Positions 15,558 through 23,886 are shown, counted from the stretch's first letter. The stretch: 25,547 nucleotides of DNA from an uncultured Campylobacter sp. (GCA_943913625.1 CALTYW010000013.1:1-25547); one strand, 5' to 3'. The notes: generated by a model from the letters alone, not told the origin. Numbers and translations are program-made.

Positions 15558-17162
15558 CTACTTCAGCGGGTCACGGCGCACTGCGGTGGATCCGGTGCCC
15601 TCCGCAACCGTCGTTGTGGTTGCGGGAGCCGCCGCAGGTGCGTTCGGGTGAGACCAGGTGCCACGCTCGATCATCTCGCGCTTGCGCTCTTCCCAGAAGG
15701 TAGCGTTCTTGATGCCCAGTGCCTCCGGGTCGAACTGCGGCTCGAAGCCAGCCTTCTTCTGGCGGCGGTAGTCCCACAGGCAGCGCAGCGCCGGAACCTG
15801 CAGGAACAGAATTGCCACGATGTTGAGCCATGCGGTGGCACCCACGCCGATGTCGCCGAGCATCCAGGCGGTACCCGGGGTGGTGGTCGCGCCGATGAAC
15901 ACCGCGATGATGATCAAAACGCGCAGGATCCAGATGACGGCGGTGCGCACGCCTGGGTTCTTGATCCAGCGGTTCAGGTACGCGAAGTTCACCTCAGCCA
16001 TGTAGTAGTACGCCAGCACGGTGGTGAAGGCGAAGAACATGATGGCCACAGCCACGAAGGTCGGGCCGAAGCCTGACAGCATGGTGTTCATGCCCTCTTG
16101 CACGAAGCCCGGGCCGACCGAGATGTCTGCGGGCAAGCCACCTTCGTAGAGAACGGCGCCGTCCTCGGACTGGCCCTCGTACACGCGGTACATGTCGGTG
16201 GACAGGATGATGAACGCGGTTGCGGTACAGACAAAGAGGGTGTCAATGTAGACCGCGAAGGACTGAACGAAGCCCTGCTTCGCCGGGTGGGAAACCTCGG
16301 CAGCTGCCGCGGACTGCGGGCCGGTGCCCTGGCCAGCCTCGTTGGAGTAGATACCGCGCTTAACACCCCACATGATGGCAGCACCGAGCATGCCGGAGAA
16401 CGCAGCCTCACGGTCGAACGCCGCATTGAAAATCATGCCGAAGACGTGCGGAATCTGGTCCGCGTTCATGATCATGATGACAATGGCGAAGATGATGTAG
16501 AGCACCGCCATGAACGGAACGACCATAGACGCGAAGTTCGCGATGCGCTTCACACCGCCGATGATGATGAAGCCGAGCAGGACAGCCATCACTACCGCGG
16601 AGATGGTGGTGTTGACGCCCCATGCGTTCTCTACGGCGGAGGCCACACCGTTGGCCTGGATACCCGGCAGGAAGTAGGAAGTGGCCAGGATCATGCAGAT
16701 CGCGAAGATGATGGCGTACACCAGCGCGAACGGGCGCGCAGCGGTGTGGGAGTACGCCTTCTCAATGTAGTAGGCCGGGCCACCGCGGTACTCCTTGGTG
16801 TCCAGGTCGCGCTCTTTGTAAATCTGCGCCAGGGTGCACTCGATGAAAGAGGTCGCGGAACCCAGGAAGGCCACGATCCACATCCAGAACACTGCACCCG
16901 GACCGCCGAAGGCGATCGCGGTGGAAACGCCGGCGATGTTACCCACGCCGACACGGCCGGCGAGAGAAATCATCAGGGATTGGAAGGAGGAAATACCAGA
17001 TTCGGAACTTTCGCCCCGGGAAATCTGGCGGATCATGTCGGGGATGCAGCGAACCTGCATGAACAGGGTCACTGCCGTGAAATACACACCTGCGCCGAGG
17101 CACAGGAACACCAGCCATTGCGACCAGATAATGCCGTCAAGCGTGCTCAGTAAAGCCTCCAC
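15558..17162 (-). CDS. Alanine/glycine:cation symporter family protein (AGCS)
   Basis: A 534-residue integral membrane transporter with about eleven hydrophobic segments. It uses the sodium or proton gradient to import small neutral amino acids, usually alanine or glycine. Family motifs are GRVGVGNIAGVSTAIAFGGPGAVFWMW and the cation/substrate motif EAGQGTGPQSAAAAEVSHP. The C-terminal about 70 residues are cytoplasmic, ending in an Ala/Thr-rich tail. I chose the GTG at 17162 because AAAGGAGG lies 4 nt upstream; a longer frame upstream lacks a site. It sits inside the hut region, so it may bring in an amino acid used together with histidine, but nothing in the sequence proves histidine as substrate. 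Confidence 0.9.
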   Translation of the reverse strand: MEALLSTLDGIIWSQWLVFLCLGAGVYFTAVTLFMQVRCIPDMIRQISRGESSESGISSFQSLMISLAGRVGVGNIAGVSTAIAFGGPGAVFWMWIVAFLGSATSFIECTLAQIYKERDLDTKEYRGGPAYYIEKAYSHTAARPFALVYAIIFAICMILATSYFLPGIQANGVASAVENAWGVNTTISAVVMAVLLGFIIIGGVKRIANFASMVVPFMAVLYIIFAIVIMIMNADQIPHVFGMIFNAAFDREAAFSGMLGAAIMWGVKRGIYSNEAGQGTGPQSAAAAEVSHPAKQGFVQSFAVYIDTLFVCTATAFIILSTDMYRVYEGQSEDGAVLYEGGLPADISVGPGFVQEGMNTMLSGFGPTFVAVAIMFFAFTTVLAYYYMAEVNFAYLNRWIKNPGVRTAVIWILRVLIIIAVFIGATTTPGTAWMLGDIGVGATAWLNIVAILFLQVPALRCLWDYRRQKKAGFEPQFDPEALGIKNATFWEERKREMIERGTWSHPNAPAAAPATTTTVAEGTGSTAVRRDPLK

Positions 17163-17191
17163 GGCGCCTCCTTTATATCGAAGTGGATTGA

Positions 17192-17224
17192 ATAGTATGA
17201 CCTGCCCTGCATGGCGACCATGCA
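17192..17224 (-). promoter_or_regulatory. Promoter region of the symporter gene with a palindrome
   Basis: TGCATGG-CGA-CCATGCA (17208-17224) is a perfect 7-bp dyad. On the minus strand a TACTAT -10 box (17192-17197) lies 10 bp downstream of it, so the dyad covers the expected -35 position. This suggests control by a dimeric regulator. It is unlike the GTCTC palindromes. Confidence 0.45.
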
Positions 17225-17362
17225 AAGAACATAGACCATGTGGTTGTGCTACGCATCACTTTCCTTTCATAAAGTTGGCCGGGCAACCAATTTTCACCCC
17301 AAAATAGGCGGGCGGCGCTATTGTGGGGCCACCTTTGTAGACACATGTCGCCCCCCAACCGC

Positions 17363-17375
17363 TAGATGCGAACTC
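17363..17375. repeat. Left arm of an inverted repeat flanking the IS
   Basis: TAGATGCGAACTC is matched in reverse complement by 19200-19212 with one mismatch. It contains TGCGAACTC, also the first bases of the IS inverted repeat that starts at 17381, so TGCGAACTCT occurs twice in a row, 14 bp apart. Confidence 0.75.
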
Positions 17376-17380
17376 TAAGG

Positions 17381-19194
17381 TGCGAACTCTCCAGGTGGAT
17401 TTTCCCCCGGGGACTGCGGACATTTGGTTGGACCACTTCGGGCGGGAAGGCCTTGAATGGGTTACAAGTTCAGCGACGAGTTCCGCCGTGAGGCGGTTGA
17501 GTTGTACGAGTCCGGGTTGAGCGCGCCTGCGGTGTTTGACCGGCTGGAGTCCGAGCATGGGTTGCGGCCGTCGCGGGCGACGTTGACGCTGTGGGTTGCG
17601 GCGCACCGTCTCGGCGGGGATCAGCGCAAAGATGCTGGCCGGGTTAGTGAGTTTCCTGCTGAGGTAGTTGGCCGTGTTGTGGCGTCGCGGATTGTGTTGG
17701 GGGCGTCGAAATCTGAAATCGCTGCGGAATATGGGTGTGGCACAACCGCTGTGAACCGATGGGTGAAGCACTTCGGTCCGGAAACGCCGCTGGATGCGTC
17801 TGTGACATTCGATGACGTTGTTTTGGCGACAATGGAACGTGTGAATGAGCACCGAAAGAGCATCCGCGCGCAAAGCGCGGATCGGAAGAGAGCAGCGCAG
17901 GCTTCCAGATTGCGCCCGGTTGATGAATGGTTGCCTGGTGCGACACCGGATGTTGCGAATCTGCCGGATGATCCAGCAGCTCTGAAGCGCATTATTGCGG
18001 CTCAGGTGGAGCGCGACATGGTCAAAGATGCGTTGTTGCAGGCGGCGTTTGAGCAGCGGGCAGGTGGTGGGGCGGGAAAAGACCTCGCCCCAAAGGGGCA
18101 GCCGGATCTGACGGTGAAAACAGCCGCGGTTGAGATCCTCGTGCATGCCCATGGGGTTGCAGTACGTAAGGCATGCGGGTTAGTCGGCCTGAGCAAGGCG
18201 ACGTTTTTCGACCGTCGTGACCAACCGCGACGTCACGCGCTGCGGCAGAAGCGCCGGGCAGAACTCGCCCGGCAGATCACCGACATTGTGGAGGCCTCCG
18301 GGTTTAGCTACGGCTACAGGCGAGTCCATGATGTGCTGGCCAAGCGTGGGATCAGGGTGTCGGAAAAGGTTGTCAACGCCGAAGGGTAAGCACGCAAGAA
18401 GGCACTCTTCCTACACGGGTGAAAACGAGCACAAGCCTAAAAACCTGCTGCTTATCGAACCTGATACCCAGCCCGGGCAGGTGGTGTACCCGCAAGGGGT
18501 ATCAACATACTTCAAAACCAACGCGGCCGCGTTGAACCTGCACCACGACTTCCACGCCGATAAGCCATGGCAGAAACTCGGCACCGATGTCACTGAGATC
18601 AACTGCGTCGACGGGAAGCTATTTATCAGCCCTATCGTGGATTTCTACGACGGCTACATCCCTGCGGTTGCGATGTCACCCAACCCAGACACCGGGCTTG
18701 TGATGGCCATGCTGGACCAGCTCAAAGCCCAGCTGCCTGAAGCTGCACGCCCGATCATCCATTCCGACCGGGGCGGGTTGTACCGCACCCACCGGTGGGT
18801 GGAGGCCATTACCGATTCCACCCACGACACCACCGGGTGCCGACTGTGTGACGAGGGACAGTTCTGTCCCGACAAGTGGCTGCTTATACCGTCGTTGTCG
18901 CGCAAGGGAACAAGCGGGGATAACGCCCGGGTGGAGGGCTTTTTCGGAACCATGAAGCAGGAATGCATCTATGGGCGCCCAGAAACCGAACTCATGACGC
19001 GTGCGGAGATGATGCGATACATTGACGGCTACGTCGACTTCTACAACCACGAACGGTTGAAGTCGACACTGACCGACGGATACACCACCATCGCCCAGTA
19101 CCGACAGGCACTGAGCGCATAAACAATGCCCCAACAGTGGTCCAAAGAAACGTCAGCACCCCCTTTGGCCACCCCGCCACCTGGAGAGTTCGCA
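17381..19194 (+). mobile_element. IS3-family insertion sequence, 1814 bp
   Basis: The ends are a perfect 18-bp inverted repeat: TGCGAACTCTCCAGGTGG at 17381-17398 and its complement at 19177-19194, with the TG...CA termini usual for IS3 elements. A further stretch with TGGACCACT is also shared just inside both ends. It contains a single transposase region. It is longer than most IS3 elements. No 3-4 bp target duplication is present: the flanks are TAAGG on the left and GGTAGG on the right, sharing only GG. It lies between the symporter gene and hutH, 51 bp before the hutH start. Confidence 0.88.
17457..19122 (+). pseudogene. IS3-family transposase, frameshifted
   Basis: The first frame (17457-18389) holds the OrfA-like N-terminus with two helix-turn-helix segments (FSDEFRREAVELYESGLSAP; SKSEIAAEYGCGTTAVNRWV). 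It runs without a break into OrfB-like sequence (RKACGLVGLSKATFFDRRD; FSYGYRRVHDVLAKRGI) and stops after VVNAEG. Homology resumes one base later in the +1 frame (KHARRHSSYTGEN) and ends at 19122 with the DDE integrase core: D in LGTDVTEI, D in HSDRGGLY, E in DNARVEGFFGTMKQE. IS3 programmed shifts lie at the OrfA/OrfB junction and are -1, so this +1 break inside OrfB is most likely an inactivating indel. Between the second Asp and the Glu lies an unusual insert with CRLC...C. Confidence 0.78.
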
Positions 19195-19216
19195 GGTAGG
19201 AGTACGCATCTACCGT
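19189..19216 (+). promoter_or_regulatory. Possible hybrid promoter for hutH using the IS end
   Basis: TTCGCA at the very end of the IS (19189-19194) and TACCGT (19211-19216) are 16 bp apart and could act as -35 and -10 boxes. IS3-type ends often supply outward -35 boxes. The match is moderate only. Confidence 0.25.
19200..19212. repeat. Right arm of the inverted repeat flanking the IS
   Basis: GAGTACGCATCTA is the reverse complement of 17363-17375 at 12 of 13 positions. With the IS removed, the two arms would form a stem-loop with a short loop in front of hutH. Confidence 0.75.
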
Positions 19217-19245
19217 TTTGGCCGTAGTTGAAAGTGAGGAACACC

Positions 19246-20787
19246 GTGACCGCAACCGTCACCGTCGGAGTCGGCGCCCTTTCTATTGAGGATGTCGTTG
19301 CCGTAGCGCGTTTCAATGCTCCAGTTGCAATTGCCCAGGAAGCTATCCAGGAAATCGCCGCAACCCGCGAGCGCGTGGAGGAACTGGCGAATGATCCCAC
19401 GCCGGTCTACGGCATCTCCACCGGGTTCGGTGCACTGGCCAGTAAGCACATCCCGGAAGAGCTGCGGGCACAACTTCAAGTGTCGCTGGTGCGATCCCAT
19501 GCGGCCGGTTCAGGTGCGGAAGTCGACGAAGAGGTCATCCGTTCGCTCATGCTGCTGCGTCTATCCACGCTGTGTACTGGCCGCACCGGCGTGCGCCCCA
19601 TCGTCGCGGAAACCTACGCGGCGGTACTCAACGCCGGCATCACGCCAGTGGTGCGCGAATACGGCTCCCTGGGTTGCTCCGGGGATCTCGCCCCGCTCGC
19701 CCATTGTGCGCTCACGCTCATCGGCGAAGGCGAGTGTCGGGTGCGCGGCGGCGACGTCGTCGCGTCCAAACAGGCCCTTGAGCAAGCGGGCATCGAACCG
19801 CTCGTGCTCACTGAGAAAGAGGGACTGGCGCTTATCAACGGAACGGACGGCATGCTGGGCATGCTGTGTCTGGCCATCGCAGACCTGCGCGAAGCAGCGA
19901 AGGTGGCGGACATCGCTGCCGCCATGACCGTGGAGGGACTGAAAGGCACACTCGATGTATTCGCCGACGACATCCAAAAATTGCGCCCCCATCCAGGCCA
20001 AGCGGCAGCGGCAGCGAACGTGCGGGCCGTGGCCGGCAACTCCCCGATCATCGAGGCGGTGGCGGAAGAGTTCAAGGCGAAGCAAGTCCAGGACGCCTAT
20101 TCCGTGCGCTGCTCCCCACAGGTCGCGGGCGGGTTCCGCGACACACTGGCGCACGCGGAACTTGTGGCCGACCGCGAGCTCGCTTCCGCCGTGGACAACC
20201 CGGCTGTGATGCCGGACGGACGTGTCGCCTCAAACGGCAATTTCCATGGCGCACCGGTGGCGTATGTGCTTGATTTTTTGGCGATTGTGGCGGCTGACGT
20301 GGCGTCGATAAGCGAAAGGCGCACTGATCGCTTTATGGATGTGCCGCGTAACCGCGGGCTGAACGCGTTTCTGGCGCACGACCCTGGAGTGGATTCGGGT
20401 CTGATGATTGCGCAGTACACGCAGGCTGGCATTGTCAGCGAGATGAAGCGCGACGCGGCGCCGGCGTCGGCGGATTCGATCCCGTCGTCGGCGATGCAGG
20501 AGGACCATGTGTCCATGGGCTGGGCCGCGGGCACGAAGCTGCGCCGCAGCGTGGACGGGTTGCAGCGGGTGCTGGCGATTGAGATCCTCACAGCCGCACG
20601 CGCACTCGACTTGCGCGAGCCTGGCACGGCGCCGGGGACGGGCGCGGCGATCGCGGAGCTTCGCAAGCTTGTCGACGGTTGCGGGCCCGACCGATTCCTC
20701 TCCCCGGAGATCGAATCCTCCGTTGGCCTGGTGAAATCGGGGGCGTACGTGCGGGCGGTGGAGGCTGTCGTCGGGCCCCTGCACTAG
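19246..20787 (+). CDS. hutH: Histidine ammonia-lyase (histidase)
   Basis: This is the first step of histidine breakdown: L-histidine to trans-urocanate plus ammonia, in the cytoplasm. The 513-residue length is normal for the family. Landmarks are YGISTGFGALASKHIP, the prosthetic-group region REYGSLGCSGDLAPLAH, QDAYSVRCSPQV, and NPAVMPDGRVASNGNFHGAPVA. The MIO cofactor, normally built from Ala-Ser-Gly, would here come from Cys144-Ser145-Gly146, a variant I believe also occurs in Streptomyces histidase. I chose the GTG at 19246 because AGTGAGGA lies 5 nt upstream. The native upstream region is interrupted by the IS. hutU follows after a 145-bp gap with its own operator. Confidence 0.95.
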   Translation: MTATVTVGVGALSIEDVVAVARFNAPVAIAQEAIQEIAATRERVEELANDPTPVYGISTGFGALASKHIPEELRAQLQVSLVRSHAAGSGAEVDEEVIRSLMLLRLSTLCTGRTGVRPIVAETYAAVLNAGITPVVREYGSLGCSGDLAPLAHCALTLIGEGECRVRGGDVVASKQALEQAGIEPLVLTEKEGLALINGTDGMLGMLCLAIADLREAAKVADIAAAMTVEGLKGTLDVFADDIQKLRPHPGQAAAAANVRAVAGNSPIIEAVAEEFKAKQVQDAYSVRCSPQVAGGFRDTLAHAELVADRELASAVDNPAVMPDGRVASNGNFHGAPVAYVLDFLAIVAADVASISERRTDRFMDVPRNRGLNAFLAHDPGVDSGLMIAQYTQAGIVSEMKRDAAPASADSIPSSAMQEDHVSMGWAAGTKLRRSVDGLQRVLAIEILTAARALDLREPGTAPGTGAAIAELRKLVDGCGPDRFLSPEIESSVGLVKSGAYVRAVEAVVGPLH

Positions 20788-20794
20788 GCTGACC

Positions 20795-20810
20795 GTCTCA
20801 CATACGAGAC
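20795..20810. promoter_or_regulatory. 16-bp palindromic operator upstream of hutU
   Basis: GTCTC-ACATAC-GAGAC has 14 of 16 positions identical to the hutG/dehydrogenase site at 10866-10881. Its right arm overlaps a possible -35 (GAGACA, 20806-20811), 18 bp before a TTTAAT box (20830-20835). This fits direct control of hutU-hutI by the same regulator, most likely the IclR protein. Confidence 0.65.
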
Positions 20811-20932
20811 ACCCGACCCACGAACCCGCTTTAATCCCACCACCTCACTCACCTATGGTGAACGTAACGCGGATTACACCGGCGCCCGCCGACATGTCCG
20901 CATCACATTGCCCAGCCGACGAAAGGAATCCC

Positions 20933-22624
20933 ATGGCGAAGAACTGGTCCGAAGGCGCACGCGAAGTCCGCTCCCCCCGCGGCACCGAGCTCACCGCGAA
21001 GTCCTGGCAGACTGAGGCGCCGCTGCGCATGCTGCAGAACAACCTCGACCCGGAGGTTGCGGAACGCCCGGACGACCTCGTGGTCTACGGCGGCACCGGC
21101 CGCGCGGCGCGCAGCTGGGAAGCATTTGACAAGATCGTGGAGACGCTGACGGACCTCGAGGCGGATGAGACCCTGCTGGTGCAGTCCGGCAAGCCGGTCG
21201 GCGTATTCAAGACCAACGAGTGGGCACCGCGCGTGCTCATCGCCAACTCCAACTTGGTGAGCGACTGGGCGAACTGGGAGCACTTCCGCGAGCTCGAGGA
21301 CGAAGGCCTGATGATGTACGGCCAGATGACGGCCGGTTCCTGGATCTACATCGCTACCCAGGGCATCCTCCAGGGTACGTTTGAGACCTTCGCCGCTGTC
21401 GCGCAGAAGCGTTTCGATGGCACGCTGGCCGGCACCCTGACTCTGACCGGTGGTTGCGGCGGCATGGGTGGCGCCCAGCCGCTGTCCGTCACCCTCAACG
21501 GTGGCGCCTGCCTCATCGTGGACGTGGATGAGGGCCGCTTGAAGCGCCGCCAGGGCAAGCGCTACCTCGACGAGGTGACCACGGACCTGGAAGAGGCCAT
21601 CAAGCTGGTCACCGACGCGAAGAACGAGAAGCGCGCGCTGTCCGTCGGCCTGGTTGGCAACGCCGCTGAAGTCTTCCCGGAGATGCTGCGCCGCCAGCGC
21701 GAGGGCGAGTTCACGGTGGACATTGTCACCGACCAGACCTCCGCGCACGACCCGCTGTCCTACCTGCCGTCGGAGATCTCCTTCGAGGACTGGCACAACG
21801 AGGCTGCGGCTGACCCGACCACCTTCACCAAGAAGGCCCGCGAGGCCATGGCCGCCCAGGTGCAGGCGATGGTGGAGTTCCAGGATGAGGGCGCCGAGGT
21901 GTTCGACTACGGCAACTCCATCCGCGATGAGGCCCGCAAGGCCGGCTACAACCGCGCATTCGAGTTCCCGGGCTTCGTTCCGGCCTACATCCGCCCGCTG
22001 TTCTGCGAGGGTCTTGGCCCGTTCCGCTGGGTTGCGCTTTCTGGTGACCCGGAGGACATCAAGGTCACCGACCAGGCCATCAAGGAGGCGTTCCCGGACA
22101 ACGAGCACCTGCACCGCTGGCTGGATGCTGCGGAGGAGTACGTGGAGTTCGAGGGCCTGCCGGCACGCATTTGCTGGCTGGGCTACGGCGAGCGCGACAA
22201 GGCCGGTGTCATCTTCAACAACCTCGTGCGCGAGGGCAAGGTGAAGGCCCCGATTGTGATTGGCCGCGACCACCTCGACTCCGGTTCTGTGGCTTCCCCC
22301 TACCGCGAGACGGAGTCCATGCTCGACGGCACCGACGCTGTGGCTGACTGGCCGCTGCTCAACGCCATGACCGCAGTCTCCGGCGGCGCGACCTGGGTGT
22401 CCATCCACCACGGTGGCGGCGTGGGCATGGGCCGCTCCATCCACACCGGTCAGGTCACGGTCGCAGACGGCACCGACTTGGCGGAGGCGAAGCTGAAGGC
22501 TGTGCTGACCAACGACCCGGGCATGGGTGTCATCCGCCACGTGGATTCCGGCTACTCCCGCGCCAACGAGGTGGCGGAGGAGCGCGGTGTTCGCGTCCCG
22601 ATGCCGTTCAAGGCACGCGACTAA
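20933..22624 (+). CDS. hutU: Urocanate hydratase (urocanase)
   Basis: This is the second step of histidine breakdown: urocanate plus water gives 4-imidazolone-5-propionate, using tightly bound NAD. The 563-residue protein is of normal length. Landmarks are LRMLQNNLDPEVAERPDDLVVYGGTGRAARSW, the glycine-rich NAD site LTLTGGCGGMGGAQPLSVTLNGG, DIVTDQTSAHDPLSYLP, RDHLDSGSVASPYRETESM and the C-terminal ISIHHGGGVGMGRSIHTGQ-type block. The ATG at 20933 was chosen because GAAAGGAA lies just upstream and the family N-terminus matches there; the open frame further upstream covers the promoter region. It is followed by hutI after a hairpin. Confidence 0.97.
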   Translation: MAKNWSEGAREVRSPRGTELTAKSWQTEAPLRMLQNNLDPEVAERPDDLVVYGGTGRAARSWEAFDKIVETLTDLEADETLLVQSGKPVGVFKTNEWAPRVLIANSNLVSDWANWEHFRELEDEGLMMYGQMTAGSWIYIATQGILQGTFETFAAVAQKRFDGTLAGTLTLTGGCGGMGGAQPLSVTLNGGACLIVDVDEGRLKRRQGKRYLDEVTTDLEEAIKLVTDAKNEKRALSVGLVGNAAEVFPEMLRRQREGEFTVDIVTDQTSAHDPLSYLPSEISFEDWHNEAAADPTTFTKKAREAMAAQVQAMVEFQDEGAEVFDYGNSIRDEARKAGYNRAFEFPGFVPAYIRPLFCEGLGPFRWVALSGDPEDIKVTDQAIKEAFPDNEHLHRWLDAAEEYVEFEGLPARICWLGYGERDKAGVIFNNLVREGKVKAPIVIGRDHLDSGSVASPYRETESMLDGTDAVADWPLLNAMTAVSGGATWVSIHHGGGVGMGRSIHTGQVTVADGTDLAEAKLKAVLTNDPGMGVIRHVDSGYSRANEVAEERGVRVPMPFKARD

Positions 22625-22637
22625 TCCGCCCGCCCCT

Positions 22638-22676
22638 TGAAGGTCTGGTTCTGGCTAGCCTGGAGCCAGACCTTCA
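22638..22676 (+). terminator. Hairpin between hutU and hutI
   Basis: TGAAGGTCTGG and CCAGACCTTCA form a perfect 11-bp stem with a 17-nt loop that itself contains the palindrome GGCTAGCC. No U-tract follows. It may partly terminate hutU transcription, set the hutU:hutI ratio or protect a processed 3' end. The hutI start is 23 bp further on. Confidence 0.55.
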
Positions 22677-22698
22677 CACTTTCTGCAGAAAGGCCCCC

Positions 22699-23886
22699 AT
22701 GCGCACCCTTATTACCGGTATTTCTGAACTTCGCACCGTGTCTGAGTTGGGCACGATTCAAGACGCTTCTTTGCTTATCGACGACTCCGTGATCACCTGG
22801 GTAGGCCCTTCCGCCGAAGCCCCCACCGACGGCATCGATGAGACCGTGGATGTCGGCGGCCGCGCCGTGCTGCCCGGCTGGGTGGATTCGCACACCCACA
22901 TGGTGTTTGACGGCAACCGCGCTGAGGAGTTCGAGGCGCGCATGGCGGGTGAATCCTACGCCGCCGGTGGCATCGCCGTGACCATGGAGGCCACCCGCGA
23001 AGCCGGAGAGGACCGCCTGGACAAGCTCGTGCGCGAGCGTATTGCGGCTGGCCATGCTGGTGGTACCACCACGTTTGAGACGAAGACGGGTTACGGTCTG
23101 AACACTGAGTCCGAGGCGCAGGCGGCGCGGGTAGCTGCCCGCCACGTTGATGAGGTCACGTTCCTCGGCGCCCACCTGGTTCCGCCGGGAGCGGACGCCG
23201 AGGAGTACTTGGATGAGGTGGTCGGCCCGATGTTGGACGCTGTCAAGGATCACGTGGGCTGGATTGACGTGTTCTGCGAGAAGGGTGCGTTCAACGAGGA
23301 GCAGTCCCGTCGTGTGCTCGAAGCAGGCAAGGCCAAGGGTCTGGGTGTGCGCGTGCACGGCAACCAGCTCGGCGAAGGCCCCGGCGTGAAGCTTGCCGTC
23401 GAGATGGGTGCAGCCAGCGTCGACCACGTCAACTACTTGAGTGATGAGGATGTTCAGCAGTTGGCCGGGAGCGATACCGTCGCTACGCTATTGCCCGCGT
23501 GCGACCTGTCCACGCGCGAAGAGCTCGCACCTGCCCGACGCCTGGTGGATGCTGGAGCGACCATCGCAATCGCATCGAACCTCAACCCGGGCACGAGTTA
23601 CACCTCTTCCATGAACTTCTGCGTGACCACCGCGGTGCTCCAGCAGTATTTGACGTTGGATGAGGCGATTGAGGCTGCCACCACCGGCGGCGCCAAAGCG
23701 CTGCGCCGCAACAACGTGGGCGACGGCAAGGACGCGCAGGGCCGTCCGGCCAAGGGCACGCTGGTGCCGGGCGCGGCCGCGGACCTGCACATCTTGGACA
23801 CCGAGAACGCCATCGACCTGGCGTACCGCCCAGGCATGCCGCTGACCTGGCAAACCTGGGTGGCTGGCAAAAAGGTCTACGGGTAG
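22699..23886 (+). CDS. hutI: Imidazolonepropionase
   Basis: This is the third step of histidine breakdown: 4-imidazolone-5-propionate to N-formimino-L-glutamate. The 395-residue cytoplasmic protein belongs to the amidohydrolase superfamily. The metal-binding motif DSHTHMVFDGNRAEEF is at about residues 66-82. FETKTGYGLN, the HGNQLGE segment, SVDHVNYLSDEDV and ASNLNPGTSYTSSMNFCVTTAVLQ complete the active-site signature of HutI. The C-terminus returns to the beta-sandwich (GTLVPGAAADLHILDTENAI). AGAAAGG lies upstream of the ATG. It is probably cotranscribed with hutU, with the hairpin between them adjusting its level. Confidence 0.95.
   Translation: MRTLITGISELRTVSELGTIQDASLLIDDSVITWVGPSAEAPTDGIDETVDVGGRAVLPGWVDSHTHMVFDGNRAEEFEARMAGESYAAGGIAVTMEATREAGEDRLDKLVRERIAAGHAGGTTTFETKTGYGLNTESEAQAARVAARHVDEVTFLGAHLVPPGADAEEYLDEVVGPMLDAVKDHVGWIDVFCEKGAFNEEQSRRVLEAGKAKGLGVRVHGNQLGEGPGVKLAVEMGAASVDHVNYLSDEDVQQLAGSDTVATLLPACDLSTREELAPARRLVDAGATIAIASNLNPGTSYTSSMNFCVTTAVLQQYLTLDEAIEAATTGGAKALRRNNVGDGKDAQGRPAKGTLVPGAAADLHILDTENAIDLAYRPGMPLTWQTWVAGKKVYG

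Noticed and set aside
16986..17000. Half of a HutR-like site (GAAATACCAGA)
   Set aside because: Only one half matches, it is inside the symporter coding sequence, and it does not fit the palindrome seen at hutG and hutU.
18380..18395. Programmed ribosomal frameshift in the transposase
   Set aside because: IS3 frameshifts are -1, at A-rich slippery sites near the OrfA/OrfB junction. Here the shift is +1, inside OrfB, without a slippery sequence, so an indel is more likely.
20903..22540. A 545-codon minus-strand open frame across hutU
   Set aside because: It is antisense to an intact urocanase and has the same GC-driven composition.
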